Below, piece by piece: positions 35,835 through 45,614 of a stretch of DNA of 64,000 nt. The notes below the pieces were generated by a model, which did not search any database, was not told the DNA's origin, and saw only the letters and a program-made list of their open reading frames with translations. How positions within the stretch are numbered: the stretch's first letter is position 1; the number at the start of each line of letters is the position of its first letter. Both the position numbers and the translations under genes were made by a program. Origin of the DNA: Pseudopelobacter sp964542535 (GTDB taxonomy: Bacteria; Desulfobacterota; Desulfuromonadia; Geobacterales; Pseudopelobacteraceae); NCBI GenBank assembly GCA_964542535.1, contig CAZIUE010000006.1:1-64000 (forward strand), given 5' to 3'.

Positions 35835-37331
35835 TTAAAGTGTGCGATCTGATGGCGCCTGGGGCGTGAGTTGCCGGGCCGCGGCCACATGGTTGACCGG
35901 GCTGTGGCCCTTGCCCAGCGGCCGGGCCGTCTGGATCGCGGCAGTGACGAACTGTTTGGCCCGTTCCACAGCCTGCCCGAGCGGTTCCCCCTGGGCCAGG
36001 AACGCGGCGATGGCCGAGGCGTAGGTGCAGCCGGTGCCGTGGGTGTTGCTGGTGAAGATGCGCTCTTCGCTGAAGTGCAGGCACTGGCTGCCGTCGAAGA
36101 GGATGTCGGTGGAGAGTCTGCCGGTCAGGTGCCCCCCCTTGATGAGCACCCGGGCTGCTCCCAGCCCGTGAAGGTCCCGGGCCGCCTGTTCCGCCTCGGC
36201 TTCGTTCCGGATCGCCCTCCCCAGGAGCCGCTCGGCCTCGGGGATGTTGGGGGTGATCAGGTAGGCCAGGGGCATGAGCTGTTCCAGGAAGGTCATGGCT
36301 GCCTCGCGCTCCAGCAGCTGGGTGCCCCCCTTGGCGATCATGACCGGATCGATCACCAGCGGCAGCAGCGGTGTCCGCTCGGCCAGCTTCTCCGCCAGGG
36401 TGGAGACGATGGCCGGAGTGTGCAGCATGCCGGTCTTGATCAGGTCGATGGGGATGTCGGACAGCACGCTCTCCAGCTGGTCAATCACGAAGGAGGGGGG
36501 GAGGCCGTGGATCGCGGAAACGCCGCGGGTGTTCTGGGCGGTCAGGGCGGTGAGCACGCTGGCGGCGTAGCTCCCCAGCAGGGTGATGGTCTTGATGTCG
36601 GCCTGGATACCCGCTCCGCCGCCCGAGTCGCTGCCGGCCACCGTCAGCACGGCGCCGCGGGGCAGGGGGCGGCGGCGGTTGAAGAGCAGCCGCAACTCCA
36701 TGACCGCTGCGTCCGGCCGCGGGGAGGAGAGCACCGAGGAGATCACCGCCAGGGCATCGGCGCCGGCGTCCACAACCCGGCAAGCGTTGGCGGGGGTTAT
36801 GCCGCCGATGGCCACAATGGGGAGCCTGATCCGGTCGCGGACCTCGGCCAGGCCGGTGGTGCCCGGCAGGTGGCTGACCGCCTTGCTGCTGGTGGGATAC
36901 ATGGAGCCGAAGCCGATGTAGTCGGCCCCCTCGGCTTCCGCCTCCAGGGCTTCCCTGAGGTCGTGGGTGGATTTGCCGATGATCCGGTCCGGCCCGAGCA
37001 GGGCGCGGGCTTCGGCAATGCCGCCGTCGTCCTGACCCAGGTGGACGCCGTCCGCCTCCAGTTCCCTGGCCAGTCCCATGTCGTCGTTGACGATGAAGGT
37101 TACCCCGAAGTCGCGGCAGAGGCGCCGCAGTTCGGTTGCCTCGGCGAGGCACTGGTCGCGCTCCCTCCCCTTGGCGCGGTACTGTAGTACCGCAACGCCC
37201 CCCTTGAGGGCCGTCGCCACCCGCTCCACCAGGCAGTCTCCCTGATCGGTAACAAGATAGACGCCCGCGAGGGGAGATGGGTGACTGTTTTTGTTGACCA
37301 CGAGACGAAAGGGTCTGTCCGCGTCGCTCAT
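35835..37331 (-). CDS. thiED: Thiamine-phosphate synthase / HMP(-P) kinase fusion (ThiE-ThiD)
   Basis: Bifunctional 498-aa protein. Residues about 20-215 are ThiE (LVTDQGD, VLQYRAKG, FIVNDDMGLA, GVHLGQDD, IGFGSMYPTSSK, AIGGITP), which joins thiazole and pyrimidine. Residues about 225-490 are ThiD (VLTVAGSDSGGGAGIQADIK, KTGMLH, VIDPVMIAKGG, ITPNIPEAERLLG, SNTHGTGCTYASAIAAFLAQ), which phosphorylates the pyrimidine twice. The fusion brings consecutive steps together. It is the first gene after the TPP riboswitch and is followed by thiC, so both are predicted to be shut down by TPP. Confidence 0.95.
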   Translation of the reverse strand: MSDADRPFRLVVNKNSHPSPLAGVYLVTDQGDCLVERVATALKGGVAVLQYRAKGRERDQCLAEATELRRLCRDFGVTFIVNDDMGLARELEADGVHLGQDDGGIAEARALLGPDRIIGKSTHDLREALEAEAEGADYIGFGSMYPTSSKAVSHLPGTTGLAEVRDRIRLPIVAIGGITPANACRVVDAGADALAVISSVLSSPRPDAAVMELRLLFNRRRPLPRGAVLTVAGSDSGGGAGIQADIKTITLLGSYAASVLTALTAQNTRGVSAIHGLPPSFVIDQLESVLSDIPIDLIKTGMLHTPAIVSTLAEKLAERTPLLPLVIDPVMIAKGGTQLLEREAAMTFLEQLMPLAYLITPNIPEAERLLGRAIRNEAEAEQAARDLHGLGAARVLIKGGHLTGRLSTDILFDGSQCLHFSEERIFTSNTHGTGCTYASAIAAFLAQGEPLGQAVERAKQFVTAAIQTARPLGKGHSPVNHVAAARQLTPQAPSDRTL

Positions 37332-37365
37332 TGCCGCTGTATCCTTTTCATTGGCCGGAAAACAG

Positions 37366-37397
37366 AAAAGCCGCTCTGATGAACCATATCAGGCGGC
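37366..37397 (-). terminator. Expression-platform terminator of the TPP riboswitch
   Basis: On the minus strand GCCGCCTGAT and ATCAGAGCGGC pair with one bulge across a 7-nt loop, followed by TTTT. It lies between the TPP aptamer and the thiED start, as expected for control by premature termination. Confidence 0.75.
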
Positions 37398-37424
37398 CTT
37401 GATTCAGGGAATCGTCACGCGAGC

Positions 37425-37512
37425 CGCTTTCCTACGCCGGAATTATCCGGATCAGGTTCAAAGGGTCTGATTCCTCCGGAATCATCTCAGTTCTGTCGAA
37501 CTCCCCCAGGGC
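37425..37512 (-). promoter_or_regulatory. TPP riboswitch (THI box) aptamer
   Basis: The minus strand shows the conserved TPP aptamer words in order: AACTGAGATGATTCC, GACCCTTTGAACCTGATC, CGGATAATTCCGGCGTAGG. CTGAGA and the GAACCTGATC...GCGTAGG block are the universally conserved parts that bind the pyrimidine and pyrophosphate ends. It stands upstream of thiED-thiC. Exact ends of P1 are approximate. Confidence 0.95.
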
Positions 37513-37526
37513 CTTACAACGCCGTT

Positions 37527-37555
37527 ACCATACTGGAACTCACCTTTTCTGTCAA
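37527..37555 (-). promoter_or_regulatory. Promoter of the thiED-thiC operon
   Basis: On the minus strand TTGACA (37555-37550), 17-bp spacer, TATGGT (37532-37527), ending about 15 bp before the riboswitch aptamer, the right place for a riboswitch leader. Confidence 0.7.
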
Positions 37556-37717
37556 TGGTTGAGACGTGAACGGAAAAGACACCCTGAAAACGGCCGGATG
37601 CGGTTCGGTGAGCGCCTCTCGTCACCGTTGGCCGGCCGCTCTTTCCCTTTACAGCCGCCGGGAGACATGCTAATAACCGGGCGTACTCTTTTTTCCGTTG
37701 CGAGGAGTTCCGCTCTC

Positions 37718-38851
<1,134 letters not shown>

Positions 38852-38968
38852 AGCCATGCGGCTCCTGCCATCTTCCGGGATCTCCCGGTCCGCTTTTTCG
38901 CCGTTGTTCCGTCTCCTCCCGGCGAAAAGGCCCTCCGTGTACGAACGTTGACTGCTCTGGTGAAGACC

Positions 38969-40297
38969 ATGTATGCACTTGCCATCGATCTGGGCACCAC
39001 AACCCTGGCGGTCTCCCTCATGGACGCCACCACCGGCGCGCGCCTGGCCATGGCCGGCTCCCTGAACCCGCAGCGCAGCTTCGGCGGCGACGTGGTGAGC
39101 CGTCTGGCTGCGGCCGTGGCCTCCCCTGCTGCCGCGGACCAGATGGCGGCCCTGGTGCGGGCCGAACTGCTGCGCCTGGCGAGGGCCGTTTGCGCTGATG
39201 CCGGCGTTGCCTGGGATCGCGTGGAACGGGTCGCCATTGCCGGCAACCCGGCCATGCAGCATCTGCTGCTGGGACTCGCCGTTGACCGGTTGGCTTTTCC
39301 CCCTTTTCGTCCCCGGATCACCGCGGCTACGCGCATCCCGGTGACGTCCCTCGGCTGGCCCGGCTCTGCCCTGGCCTACGTTTTTCCCCTGCCGGGCGGC
39401 TTCGTGGGGGGGGATACGGTGGCCTTTCTGTACGGGGACCGGGAATCCGGGACCGGGGGCCAAAGACCGGGGACCGGGAGTTCTATGTTTCAGTCCCCAG
39501 TCCCCGTTCACCCGGCCCTGTACCTGGACCTGGGCACCAACGGCGAGATGGCCCTTGAGACGGGGGAAACCGTCTGGGCCACCTCGGCGGCCGCGGGCCC
39601 GGCTTTCGAGGGGGGTAACCTCTCCTGCGGCATGGCGGCCCTGGCCGGGGCGATCCGTTCGGTGAGCCTGGAGGGTGACCGGGTCAGGAACGAGGTGATT
39701 GGAGGCCTCCCACCCCAGGGTATCTGCGGCTCCGGCGTGCTGGAGCTGGTCAGCCACCTGCTGCGGCACGGGGTCCTGGAACCGGGGGGGCGGCTGCGGG
39801 ACGGCGCCGAGATCCCGTCCAACCTGGCGGCCCGAATGGTCAGCCGGGAAGGGGAGAACGCCTTCGTGATCCATCGCGATGCCCGCTGCACGCTGCTGCT
39901 GACCCAGGCGGACGTTCGCCAGGTGCAGCTGGCCATCGGGGCCATCCGGGCCGGCCTGGAGGTGCTCTGCCTGCGCGCCGGTATCCCTGTCGCCGCAATC
40001 CGGGAGGTATGTCTGACCGGATCGTTCGGCGCGGTGGTGCGGCCCGAGTGGCTCAAAACCGTTGGCATGTTACCCGCCGACATGCTACATACTATCATTT
40101 TTACTCCCGAGGGCGCGTTGTCCGGCGTGGAGCGTTCCCTCTGCCGTCCCGATGGCGCCGCGGACGTGGAGCGTCTGGCCGCCCGCTTCCGGGTCGTGCC
40201 GCTGTCCGGCATGCCGCTGTTCGAGCAGCTGTTCCTGCGCCATCTGGAGTTTCCCTCCCCGGGACCGGGAGCGGAGGAAGGTCGCGGCAGCCGGTAA
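38969..40297 (+). CDS. ASKHA-domain protein, RACo-like (DUF4445), without an iron-sulfur domain
   Basis: Related to the C-terminal ATPase part of reductive activators of corrinoid proteins. AIDLGTTTLAVSLMD (phosphate 1), AIAGNPAMQHLLLGL, LDLGTNGEMAL (phosphate 2), and EVCLTGSFGAVV (adenosine region) give an acetate/sugar-kinase/Hsp70/actin fold. Usual RACo proteins carry an N-terminal [2Fe-2S] domain; here it is absent and no ferredoxin gene is adjacent. Between VAFLYG and HPALYLDLGTNGE about 25 residues (DRESGTGGQRPGTGSSMFQS...) are encoded by a GGGACC/GGTCCC repeat and interrupt the core fold between strands. The ATG at 38969 is preferred over the TTG at 38948. The partner is unknown: no corrinoid methyltransferase lies in the window. 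Confidence 0.78.
   Translation: MYALAIDLGTTTLAVSLMDATTGARLAMAGSLNPQRSFGGDVVSRLAAAVASPAAADQMAALVRAELLRLARAVCADAGVAWDRVERVAIAGNPAMQHLLLGLAVDRLAFPPFRPRITAATRIPVTSLGWPGSALAYVFPLPGGFVGGDTVAFLYGDRESGTGGQRPGTGSSMFQSPVPVHPALYLDLGTNGEMALETGETVWATSAAAGPAFEGGNLSCGMAALAGAIRSVSLEGDRVRNEVIGGLPPQGICGSGVLELVSHLLRHGVLEPGGRLRDGAEIPSNLAARMVSREGENAFVIHRDARCTLLLTQADVRQVQLAIGAIRAGLEVLCLRAGIPVAAIREVCLTGSFGAVVRPEWLKTVGMLPADMLHTIIFTPEGALSGVERSLCRPDGAADVERLAARFRVVPLSGMPLFEQLFLRHLEFPSPGPGAEEGRGSR
39434..39510. repeat. GGGACC/GGTCCC inverted-repeat element inside the ASKHA gene
   Basis: Left arm 39434-39480 (GGGGACCGGGAATCCGGGACC..., GACCGGGGACCGGGAG), short centre TTCTATGTTT, right arm 39491-39510 (CAGTCCCCAGTCCCCGTTC). 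Order and words match the element in the ABC transporter gene, including GACCGGGAATC. The insert length keeps the frame. Confidence 0.8.
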
Positions 40298-40320
40298 CCA
40301 GTCACGAGTAACCAGTCACG
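40294..40320 (+). repeat. Short direct repeat ahead of purH
   Basis: GTAACCAGTCACG occurs twice (40294-40306 and 40308-40320), spanning the stop codon of the ASKHA gene. A GGGACCGGGAG word lies 30 bp upstream at 40261, so this may be a partial or decayed copy of the GGGACC family. Confidence 0.6.
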
Positions 40321-40349
40321 TCTATGTGCGCGGAAGGAGCTTACAAACA

Positions 40350-41915
40350 ATGGCAAAGATCAAACGGGCGCTGATCAGCGTCTCCAACAAGCGGGGCATT
40401 ATCGAGTTTTCCAAGGTACTGGCCGACTACGGCATCGAAATCCTCTCCACCGGCGGAACCGCCAAGCTGCTGCGCGATTCCGGCCTGGAGGTGAAGGACG
40501 TGTCCGAGTTCACCGGGTATCCCGAGATGCTGGACGGCCGGGTAAAGACGCTGCACCCCAAGGTGCACGGCGGTCTGCTGGGCATGCGCGGCAATCCTCA
40601 GCATGTGACCAAGATGCGGGAGTTCGGCATCGAGGAGATCGACATGGTGGTGGTCAACCTGTATCCCTTCGAGGCCACCGTCGCCAAGGAAGGGTGCCTG
40701 CTGGAGGACGCCATCGAGAACATCGACATCGGCGGTCCCACCATGCTTCGCTCCGCGGCCAAGAACTACCCGGACGTGACCGTGCTGGTGGACAGCGTGG
40801 ATTACGCCATGATCGTGGACGAGATGCGGGCCAGCGGGGGCGAAGTTTCCGCCACGACCAATTTCAGCCTTGCGGTCAAGGCGTTCCAGCACACGGCGGC
40901 CTATGATGGGGCCATTTCCAACTACCTGGGCGCCCGCCTGGGGGAGGGGGTGGATCTCTTTCCCCCCACCTTCACCTTCCAGGTCAAAAAGAGCCAGGAG
41001 CTGCGCTACGGAGAGAACCCCCAGCAGTCCGCGGCCTTCTACGTGGAGCGGGACCAGCACGAGGCCTCGGTGGCCACCTGTCACCAGGTGCAGGGCAAGG
41101 AGCTTTCCTACAACAATATCGCCGATACCGACGCGGCCCTGGAGTGCGTGAAGCAGTTCACCGAGGGGCCCACCTGCGTGATCGTCAAACATGCCAACCC
41201 CTGCGGTGTGGCCATTGGCGCCACCCTGCTGGAGGCCTATGACCGGGCCTACTCCACCGATCCGGAATCGGCCTTCGGCGGCATCATTGCCCTGAACCGC
41301 GAACTGGACCTGGAGACCGCCCGGGCCATCTGCGAACGCCAGTTCGTGGAGGTAATCGTCGCCCCCACCGTCGCGCCGGAGGCCGCGGAGGTGGTCTCGG
41401 CCAAGAAGAACGTGCGTCTGCTGGTGTACGGCGACTGGCCCCAGACGGCTGCGCCGCGCCTGGATTTCAAACGGGTCACCGGCGGACTCCTGGTGCAGAG
41501 CGCCGACCTGGAGCTGTTCAAGGATCTCCAGGTGGTCACCAGACGTCAGCCCACTCCCGAGGAACTGGTGGACCTGAAGTTCGCCTGGCGAGTGGCCAAG
41601 TTCGTCAAGTCCAACGCCATCGTCTACGGCAGGGACGGCATGACCATCGGCGTGGGCGCCGGACAGATGAGCCGGGTCAATTCGGCGCGCATCGCCGCCA
41701 TCAAGGCCGAGCATGCCGGACTCTCGGTGGAGGGGGCGGTCATGGCCTCGGACGCCTTCTTCCCCTTCCGCGACGGCATCGACAACGCGGCAGCCGCCGG
41801 TATCCGTGCCGTGATCCAGCCGGGCGGCAGCATGCGCGACGCCGAAGTCATCGCCGCTGCCGACGAGCACGGCATGGCCATGGTATTTACCGGCATGCGC
41901 CACTTCAGGCATTAA
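40350..41915 (+). CDS. purH: Bifunctional AICAR transformylase / IMP cyclohydrolase
   Basis: Last two steps of IMP synthesis. The ATG at 40350 (MAKIKRALISVSNKRG) has GGAAGGAG 10 nt upstream; the frame is open to 40062 inside the previous gene. Residues 1-195 are the cyclohydrolase (MGS-like) domain with STGGTAKLL and GRVKTLHPKVHGGLL; the rest is the transformylase with ELRYGENPQQSAAFY, the KHANPCG catalytic Lys-His block and PGGSMRDAEVIAAADEHG. At 521 aa its length is normal. It is followed by purD, with a repeat element in the gap. Confidence 0.96.
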   Translation: MAKIKRALISVSNKRGIIEFSKVLADYGIEILSTGGTAKLLRDSGLEVKDVSEFTGYPEMLDGRVKTLHPKVHGGLLGMRGNPQHVTKMREFGIEEIDMVVVNLYPFEATVAKEGCLLEDAIENIDIGGPTMLRSAAKNYPDVTVLVDSVDYAMIVDEMRASGGEVSATTNFSLAVKAFQHTAAYDGAISNYLGARLGEGVDLFPPTFTFQVKKSQELRYGENPQQSAAFYVERDQHEASVATCHQVQGKELSYNNIADTDAALECVKQFTEGPTCVIVKHANPCGVAIGATLLEAYDRAYSTDPESAFGGIIALNRELDLETARAICERQFVEVIVAPTVAPEAAEVVSAKKNVRLLVYGDWPQTAAPRLDFKRVTGGLLVQSADLELFKDLQVVTRRQPTPEELVDLKFAWRVAKFVKSNAIVYGRDGMTIGVGAGQMSRVNSARIAAIKAEHAGLSVEGAVMASDAFFPFRDGIDNAAAAGIRAVIQPGGSMRDAEVIAAADEHGMAMVFTGMRHFRH

Positions 41916-41921
41916 AATACC

Positions 41922-42001
41922 GGGACGAGGGACCTGGGACCGGGGACCGAGAACCTGGAATCTTACCGATACCCAGTTCCGGTTCCCTGTCTCCAGTCCC
42001 C
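41922..42001. repeat. GGGACC/GGTCCC inverted-repeat element between purH and purD
   Basis: Left arm 41922-41952 starts GGGACGAGGGACCTGGGACC; right arm 41972-42001 contains GGTTCCCTGTCTCCAGTCCC. The left arm agrees at 29 of 31 positions with the reverse complement of the arm at 51206-51236 next to the four-helix-bundle gene, which ties the copies together as one family. Confidence 0.85.
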
Positions 42002-42021
42002 ATTTGAAAGAGGTGCGAACC

Positions 42022-43293
42022 ATGAAAATACTCGTTGTGGGCGGCGGTGGCCGCGAACATGCGCTGGTCTGGAAGATCGCCCAGTCTCCCCTGGTAAAGA
42101 AGATCTACTGCGCCCCGGGCAATCCCGGAACGGCCGGTCTGGCCGAGAACCTCCCCTTCAGGGCGGACGATGTGAGCGGACTCTTGGAGTTCGCCTGGAA
42201 CGAACGGATCGACCTGACCGTGGTCGGCCCGGAACAGCCGCTCTCCCTGGGGATCGTAGATGTGTTCGAGAACCATGACCTGAAGATCTTCGGGCCGCGC
42301 CAGGAAGCGGCGCTGATCGAGGGGAGCAAGGCCTTTTCCAAGGACCTGATGCGCAAATATAACGTCCCCACCGCAGCCTACGGCGTGTTCAGCGAGGTCA
42401 AGGCGGCCGAGGAGTTCATCGACCGGACCGGCCTCCCCATCGTCATCAAAGCCGACGGCCTGGCGGCCGGTAAAGGGGTGATCATTGCCCAGACCCGCCA
42501 GGAAGCCCTGGACACCGTCAATGACATGCTCAGCGGCAACGCTTTCGGCAATGCCGGCTCCCGGGTGGTGATCGAGGAGTTTCTTACCGGCGAGGAGGCT
42601 TCCTTCCTGGCCATCACCGACGGCAGGAACATCATCCCCCTGGCCAGCGCCCAGGACCACAAGGCCATCTTTGACGGCGACCAGGGGCCCAACACCGGCG
42701 GCATGGGCGCCTATTCCCCCGCACCGGTGGTGACGCGGGAAATTCATGAGATCGCCATGCGCGACGTGCTGCGCCCCACGGTGGACGGCATGGCCGCCGA
42801 AGGGCGTCCGTACCGTGGCGTGCTCTACGCCGGCCTGATGGTCAAGGACGGCCAGGTCAAGACTCTCGAGTTCAACGCCCGCTTCGGCGATCCCGAGTGT
42901 CAGCCGCTCCTGATGCGCATGAAGTCTGACATCGTGCCGCTGCTCATGGCCGCGGCCTCGGGGGACATCTCCGGTATGGAGATCCAGTGGCATGACAAGG
43001 CCGCGGTCTGCGTGGTCATGGCTGCTGAAGGGTATCCGGGTGAGTACCGCAAGGGAGAGCCCATCAGGGGACTGGATGAGGCGGCCAGGCTGGAGGACGT
43101 GTACGTCTTTCACGCTGGCACGGCTCTGGATGAGGGACGCTGCGTCACCAGCGGCGGCCGGGTTCTGGGGGTCACGGCCATGGGGGATACGGTGGCCGAT
43201 GCCATCGACCGGGCCTACCGGGCGGTTGACCTCGTTTCCTGGCCCGGCGCGCACTTCCGCAGGGATATCGGCCAGAAAGCACTCGGTCGCTGA
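42022..43293 (+). CDS. purD: Phosphoribosylamine-glycine ligase
   Basis: ATP-grasp enzyme of purine synthesis that forms glycinamide ribonucleotide. The ATG at 42022 (MKILVVGGGGREHALVWKI) has AGAGGTG about 9 nt upstream. ATP-grasp elements VIKADGLAAGKGVIIA, VIEEFLTGEEASFLAI and EFNARFGDPECQPLL, and GPNTGGMGAYSPAP, are all present; 423 aa is normal. A repeat element stands in the 106-bp gap to purH. The next purine gene, purE, is separated by a chemoreceptor gene. Confidence 0.96.
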   Translation: MKILVVGGGGREHALVWKIAQSPLVKKIYCAPGNPGTAGLAENLPFRADDVSGLLEFAWNERIDLTVVGPEQPLSLGIVDVFENHDLKIFGPRQEAALIEGSKAFSKDLMRKYNVPTAAYGVFSEVKAAEEFIDRTGLPIVIKADGLAAGKGVIIAQTRQEALDTVNDMLSGNAFGNAGSRVVIEEFLTGEEASFLAITDGRNIIPLASAQDHKAIFDGDQGPNTGGMGAYSPAPVVTREIHEIAMRDVLRPTVDGMAAEGRPYRGVLYAGLMVKDGQVKTLEFNARFGDPECQPLLMRMKSDIVPLLMAAASGDISGMEIQWHDKAAVCVVMAAEGYPGEYRKGEPIRGLDEAARLEDVYVFHAGTALDEGRCVTSGGRVLGVTAMGDTVADAIDRAYRAVDLVSWPGAHFRRDIGQKALGR

Positions 43294-43507
43294 TTCCGGC
43301 AGGGTACCGATCGGCTCATTAAATAATCGCTCCTGCTGGAAAAAGAGCTGTACAGGGTGGAAAAGTACGCTAATCTGAATGACACAGAACCGGGCGGAGC
43401 CCGGCACACCAGGGACATACCGTTTGAAAAGACGTGCCGCATGCGTCAAAACTTGGCGCGCGCGGCGCTGCCTGACGGTACGTGCCGCTCGAGATAAGGA
43501 GATTGCC
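43294..43507. other. Intergenic region between purD and the chemoreceptor gene
   Basis: 214 bp. It contains a short hairpin CCGGGC-GGA-GCCCGG (around 43390) without a T-run. A cyclic-di-GMP (GEMM) riboswitch, common in this lineage, was looked for and not found. It probably holds a separate promoter for the chemoreceptor. Confidence 0.35.
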
Positions 43508-45535
43508 ATGGGTTTTCTGGGTTTCGGAAAGAAGCAGCTCGCCGGTTCCGGGGTTGTCGCTCTCCAGAGCAGTAGCTCGGCTCTGGCGGGTGATTTGGCC
43601 AAGGTTCGCGTCACTCCCACCTTTGTCAGCGCCTATGTCTCGCCCCACATCGACATCGACCGGGTTGCCCGGGACCTGAGCACCCGTTTCCCCGGCGTGC
43701 CCATGACGATCTGCAGCACCGCCGGCGAGCTGCATGCCGATGCGGGGCGGCTGTACTGCGGCACCGGCAGCCGCTGGGACCGGGTAGTGGTGCACTGCTT
43801 CGACGCCTCCCTGATCGCCGCGGTTCAGGTGGTCAGCGTGCCGCTGGCCTGCGACGACCTGCGGCGGGGAGGGGTGGAAATGACCCTCAAGGAGCGGGTG
43901 GAACGCATCAGCACCTCCATCGCGAGCCTCAAGGTGGACATGGAGATCGACTACCGCAATACCCTGGCGTACGTGCTCTTTGACGGACTCTCCGCTTCCG
44001 AGTCGTTCTTCATGGAGGCGTTGTACGAGTCGGGCCGCTTTCCCTGCCTCTTCGTGGGGGGCTCGGCCGGGGGCACCTTCGATTTCCGCAACACCTGGCT
44101 GCACGACGGCAAACGCAAGCTGGAAAACCATGCCCTGATCGCCTTCATGAAGACGGCTCCCGGCGTGCGCTTCGGAGTGCTGAAGAGCCAGAACTTCGAG
44201 CCGGCCGGCATCAGCTTCAACGTCATATCCGCTTCGGTGGAGCAGCGTTTCGTGACTCAGGTGTCGGATCGCCAGGGCAGTATCAGTTCCCTGGTGGAGG
44301 CGCTCTGCGGCGCCCTGAAGTGTACCCCCGCCAACCTGGAAGCCCAGCTGGCGGGCTATTCCTTTGCCATCACGGTCGGCAGGGAGCTGTACGTGCGTTC
44401 CATCTCCAAGCTGGACCTGGCCGGCAACAGGGTGCACTTCTTCTGTGACATTGCCCCGGGCGAGGAGCTTCAACTGGTGCGCAGAACCGGGTTGCTGGCC
44501 ACCACCCAGAAGGACTTCGGCCGTTTCATGCAGGGCAAACCGGGCGCCCCGGTGGCCGGCATCCTCAACGACTGCATCCTGCGCCGCCTCAACAACGAGC
44601 GGGAACTTCCCGACATGGGGCGTGCCATGTCCGATGCGGCCCTGGCAGGTTTCTCCACCTTCGGAGAAATCCTGGGGCTGAACCTGAACCAGACCCTGAC
44701 CGCCATCTTCTTCTTCCGGGTGCCGGCCGGCGCACCCTTCCGGGACGAATACGTGGATAACTTCGTTGCCCACTACGGCGAATTCAAGGCCTTCTTCCTC
44801 AGGCGTCAGGTGGCCAAGCTGAGCGGCCTGTCCCAGGTCATGATGAAGCAGATCAACGACTTCAGGGGCCAGCGCTTCGAGAGCCGCCTGGACGCATCCG
44901 GCCTGGAACCGGCCATGGCACTGCTGTTCACCGGCTTGAACGACCTGGGCCAGGCCCTGAACGAGGCCAATGCCCAGCAGGAGGCCATGGCCGGCCAGCT
45001 GGAGGCCTGCGCCAACGATCTGTACGGCTCGGTGGACGACCTGGCCTCCCATATCGAGCAGCAGGTGCAGGCCATCCACCAGGTGGGTGAGAACGTCACC
45101 GGCCTGACCGCCAAGGCCACTGCGTCGGCTACCAGCGCGCGGGAACTGGCGGACGCCAGCAGCCGCATCCAGAGCGTGGTGGAGATCATCCAGCAGATAG
45201 CCGATCAGACCAACCTTCTGGCGCTCAACGCGGCCATCGAGGCTGCCCGCGCCGGCGACAGCGGCCGCGGCTTCGCGGTGGTTGCCGACGAAGTGCGCAA
45301 GTTGGCGGAGAAGTCCCGCACCAGCGCCATGGAGATCGGCAGCAACATTTCCCATCTGGCCACCGAGATCAGCACCGTTGCCAACGAGATTGAATCCCAG
45401 TCCAGCGACGTGGCGTGCCTGTCGTCGCTTCTGGAGGTCATCGAGGAGTCCAGCAGCCGCACCACCGAGACTGCAAGCCACACCAAGGGGGTTGCCGATA
45501 CCCTCAAGAATCTGACGACCATGTCGCATCTCTGA
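43508..45535 (+). CDS. Cytoplasmic methyl-accepting chemotaxis protein with FIST sensor domains
   Basis: Predicted soluble chemoreceptor of 675 aa. The ATG at 43508 has AAGGAG 7 nt upstream. Residues about 30-240 are FIST-N (SAYVSPHIDID, CSTAGELH, FVGGSAGGTFDFRNTWLHDG) and about 240-390 FIST-C (GYSFAITVGRELYVRSIS..., FFCDIAPGEELQL), domains thought to bind small molecules such as amino acids. After a helical linker, about 480-675 is the MCP signalling hairpin with the conserved tip (QIADQTNLLALNAAIEAARA). No membrane segment or HAMP domain. It sits between purD and purE, which suggests a purine- or amino-acid-related cue, but could be chance. Confidence 0.88.
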   Translation: MGFLGFGKKQLAGSGVVALQSSSSALAGDLAKVRVTPTFVSAYVSPHIDIDRVARDLSTRFPGVPMTICSTAGELHADAGRLYCGTGSRWDRVVVHCFDASLIAAVQVVSVPLACDDLRRGGVEMTLKERVERISTSIASLKVDMEIDYRNTLAYVLFDGLSASESFFMEALYESGRFPCLFVGGSAGGTFDFRNTWLHDGKRKLENHALIAFMKTAPGVRFGVLKSQNFEPAGISFNVISASVEQRFVTQVSDRQGSISSLVEALCGALKCTPANLEAQLAGYSFAITVGRELYVRSISKLDLAGNRVHFFCDIAPGEELQLVRRTGLLATTQKDFGRFMQGKPGAPVAGILNDCILRRLNNERELPDMGRAMSDAALAGFSTFGEILGLNLNQTLTAIFFFRVPAGAPFRDEYVDNFVAHYGEFKAFFLRRQVAKLSGLSQVMMKQINDFRGQRFESRLDASGLEPAMALLFTGLNDLGQALNEANAQQEAMAGQLEACANDLYGSVDDLASHIEQQVQAIHQVGENVTGLTAKATASATSARELADASSRIQSVVEIIQQIADQTNLLALNAAIEAARAGDSGRGFAVVADEVRKLAEKSRTSAMEIGSNISHLATEISTVANEIESQSSDVACLSSLLEVIEESSSRTTETASHTKGVADTLKNLTTMSHL

Positions 45536-45614
45536 CTCCTGACGGGGCCCGGCCGTGCCGGCCGCTGACGCTGCTTCAGGTGCACGACCATGTTATACGC
45601 GGGAGGAAAACTGT

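Noticed and set aside
43294..43507. Cyclic-di-GMP or cAMP-GMP (GEMM) riboswitch before the chemoreceptor
   Set aside because: The conserved GEMM core words are missing; only a short CCGGGC hairpin is present.
43370..45529. 719-codon open frame antisense to the chemoreceptor
   Set aside because: Same reason; the plus-strand FIST-MCP is clearly the gene, and the antisense frame has no domain signature or ribosome site.
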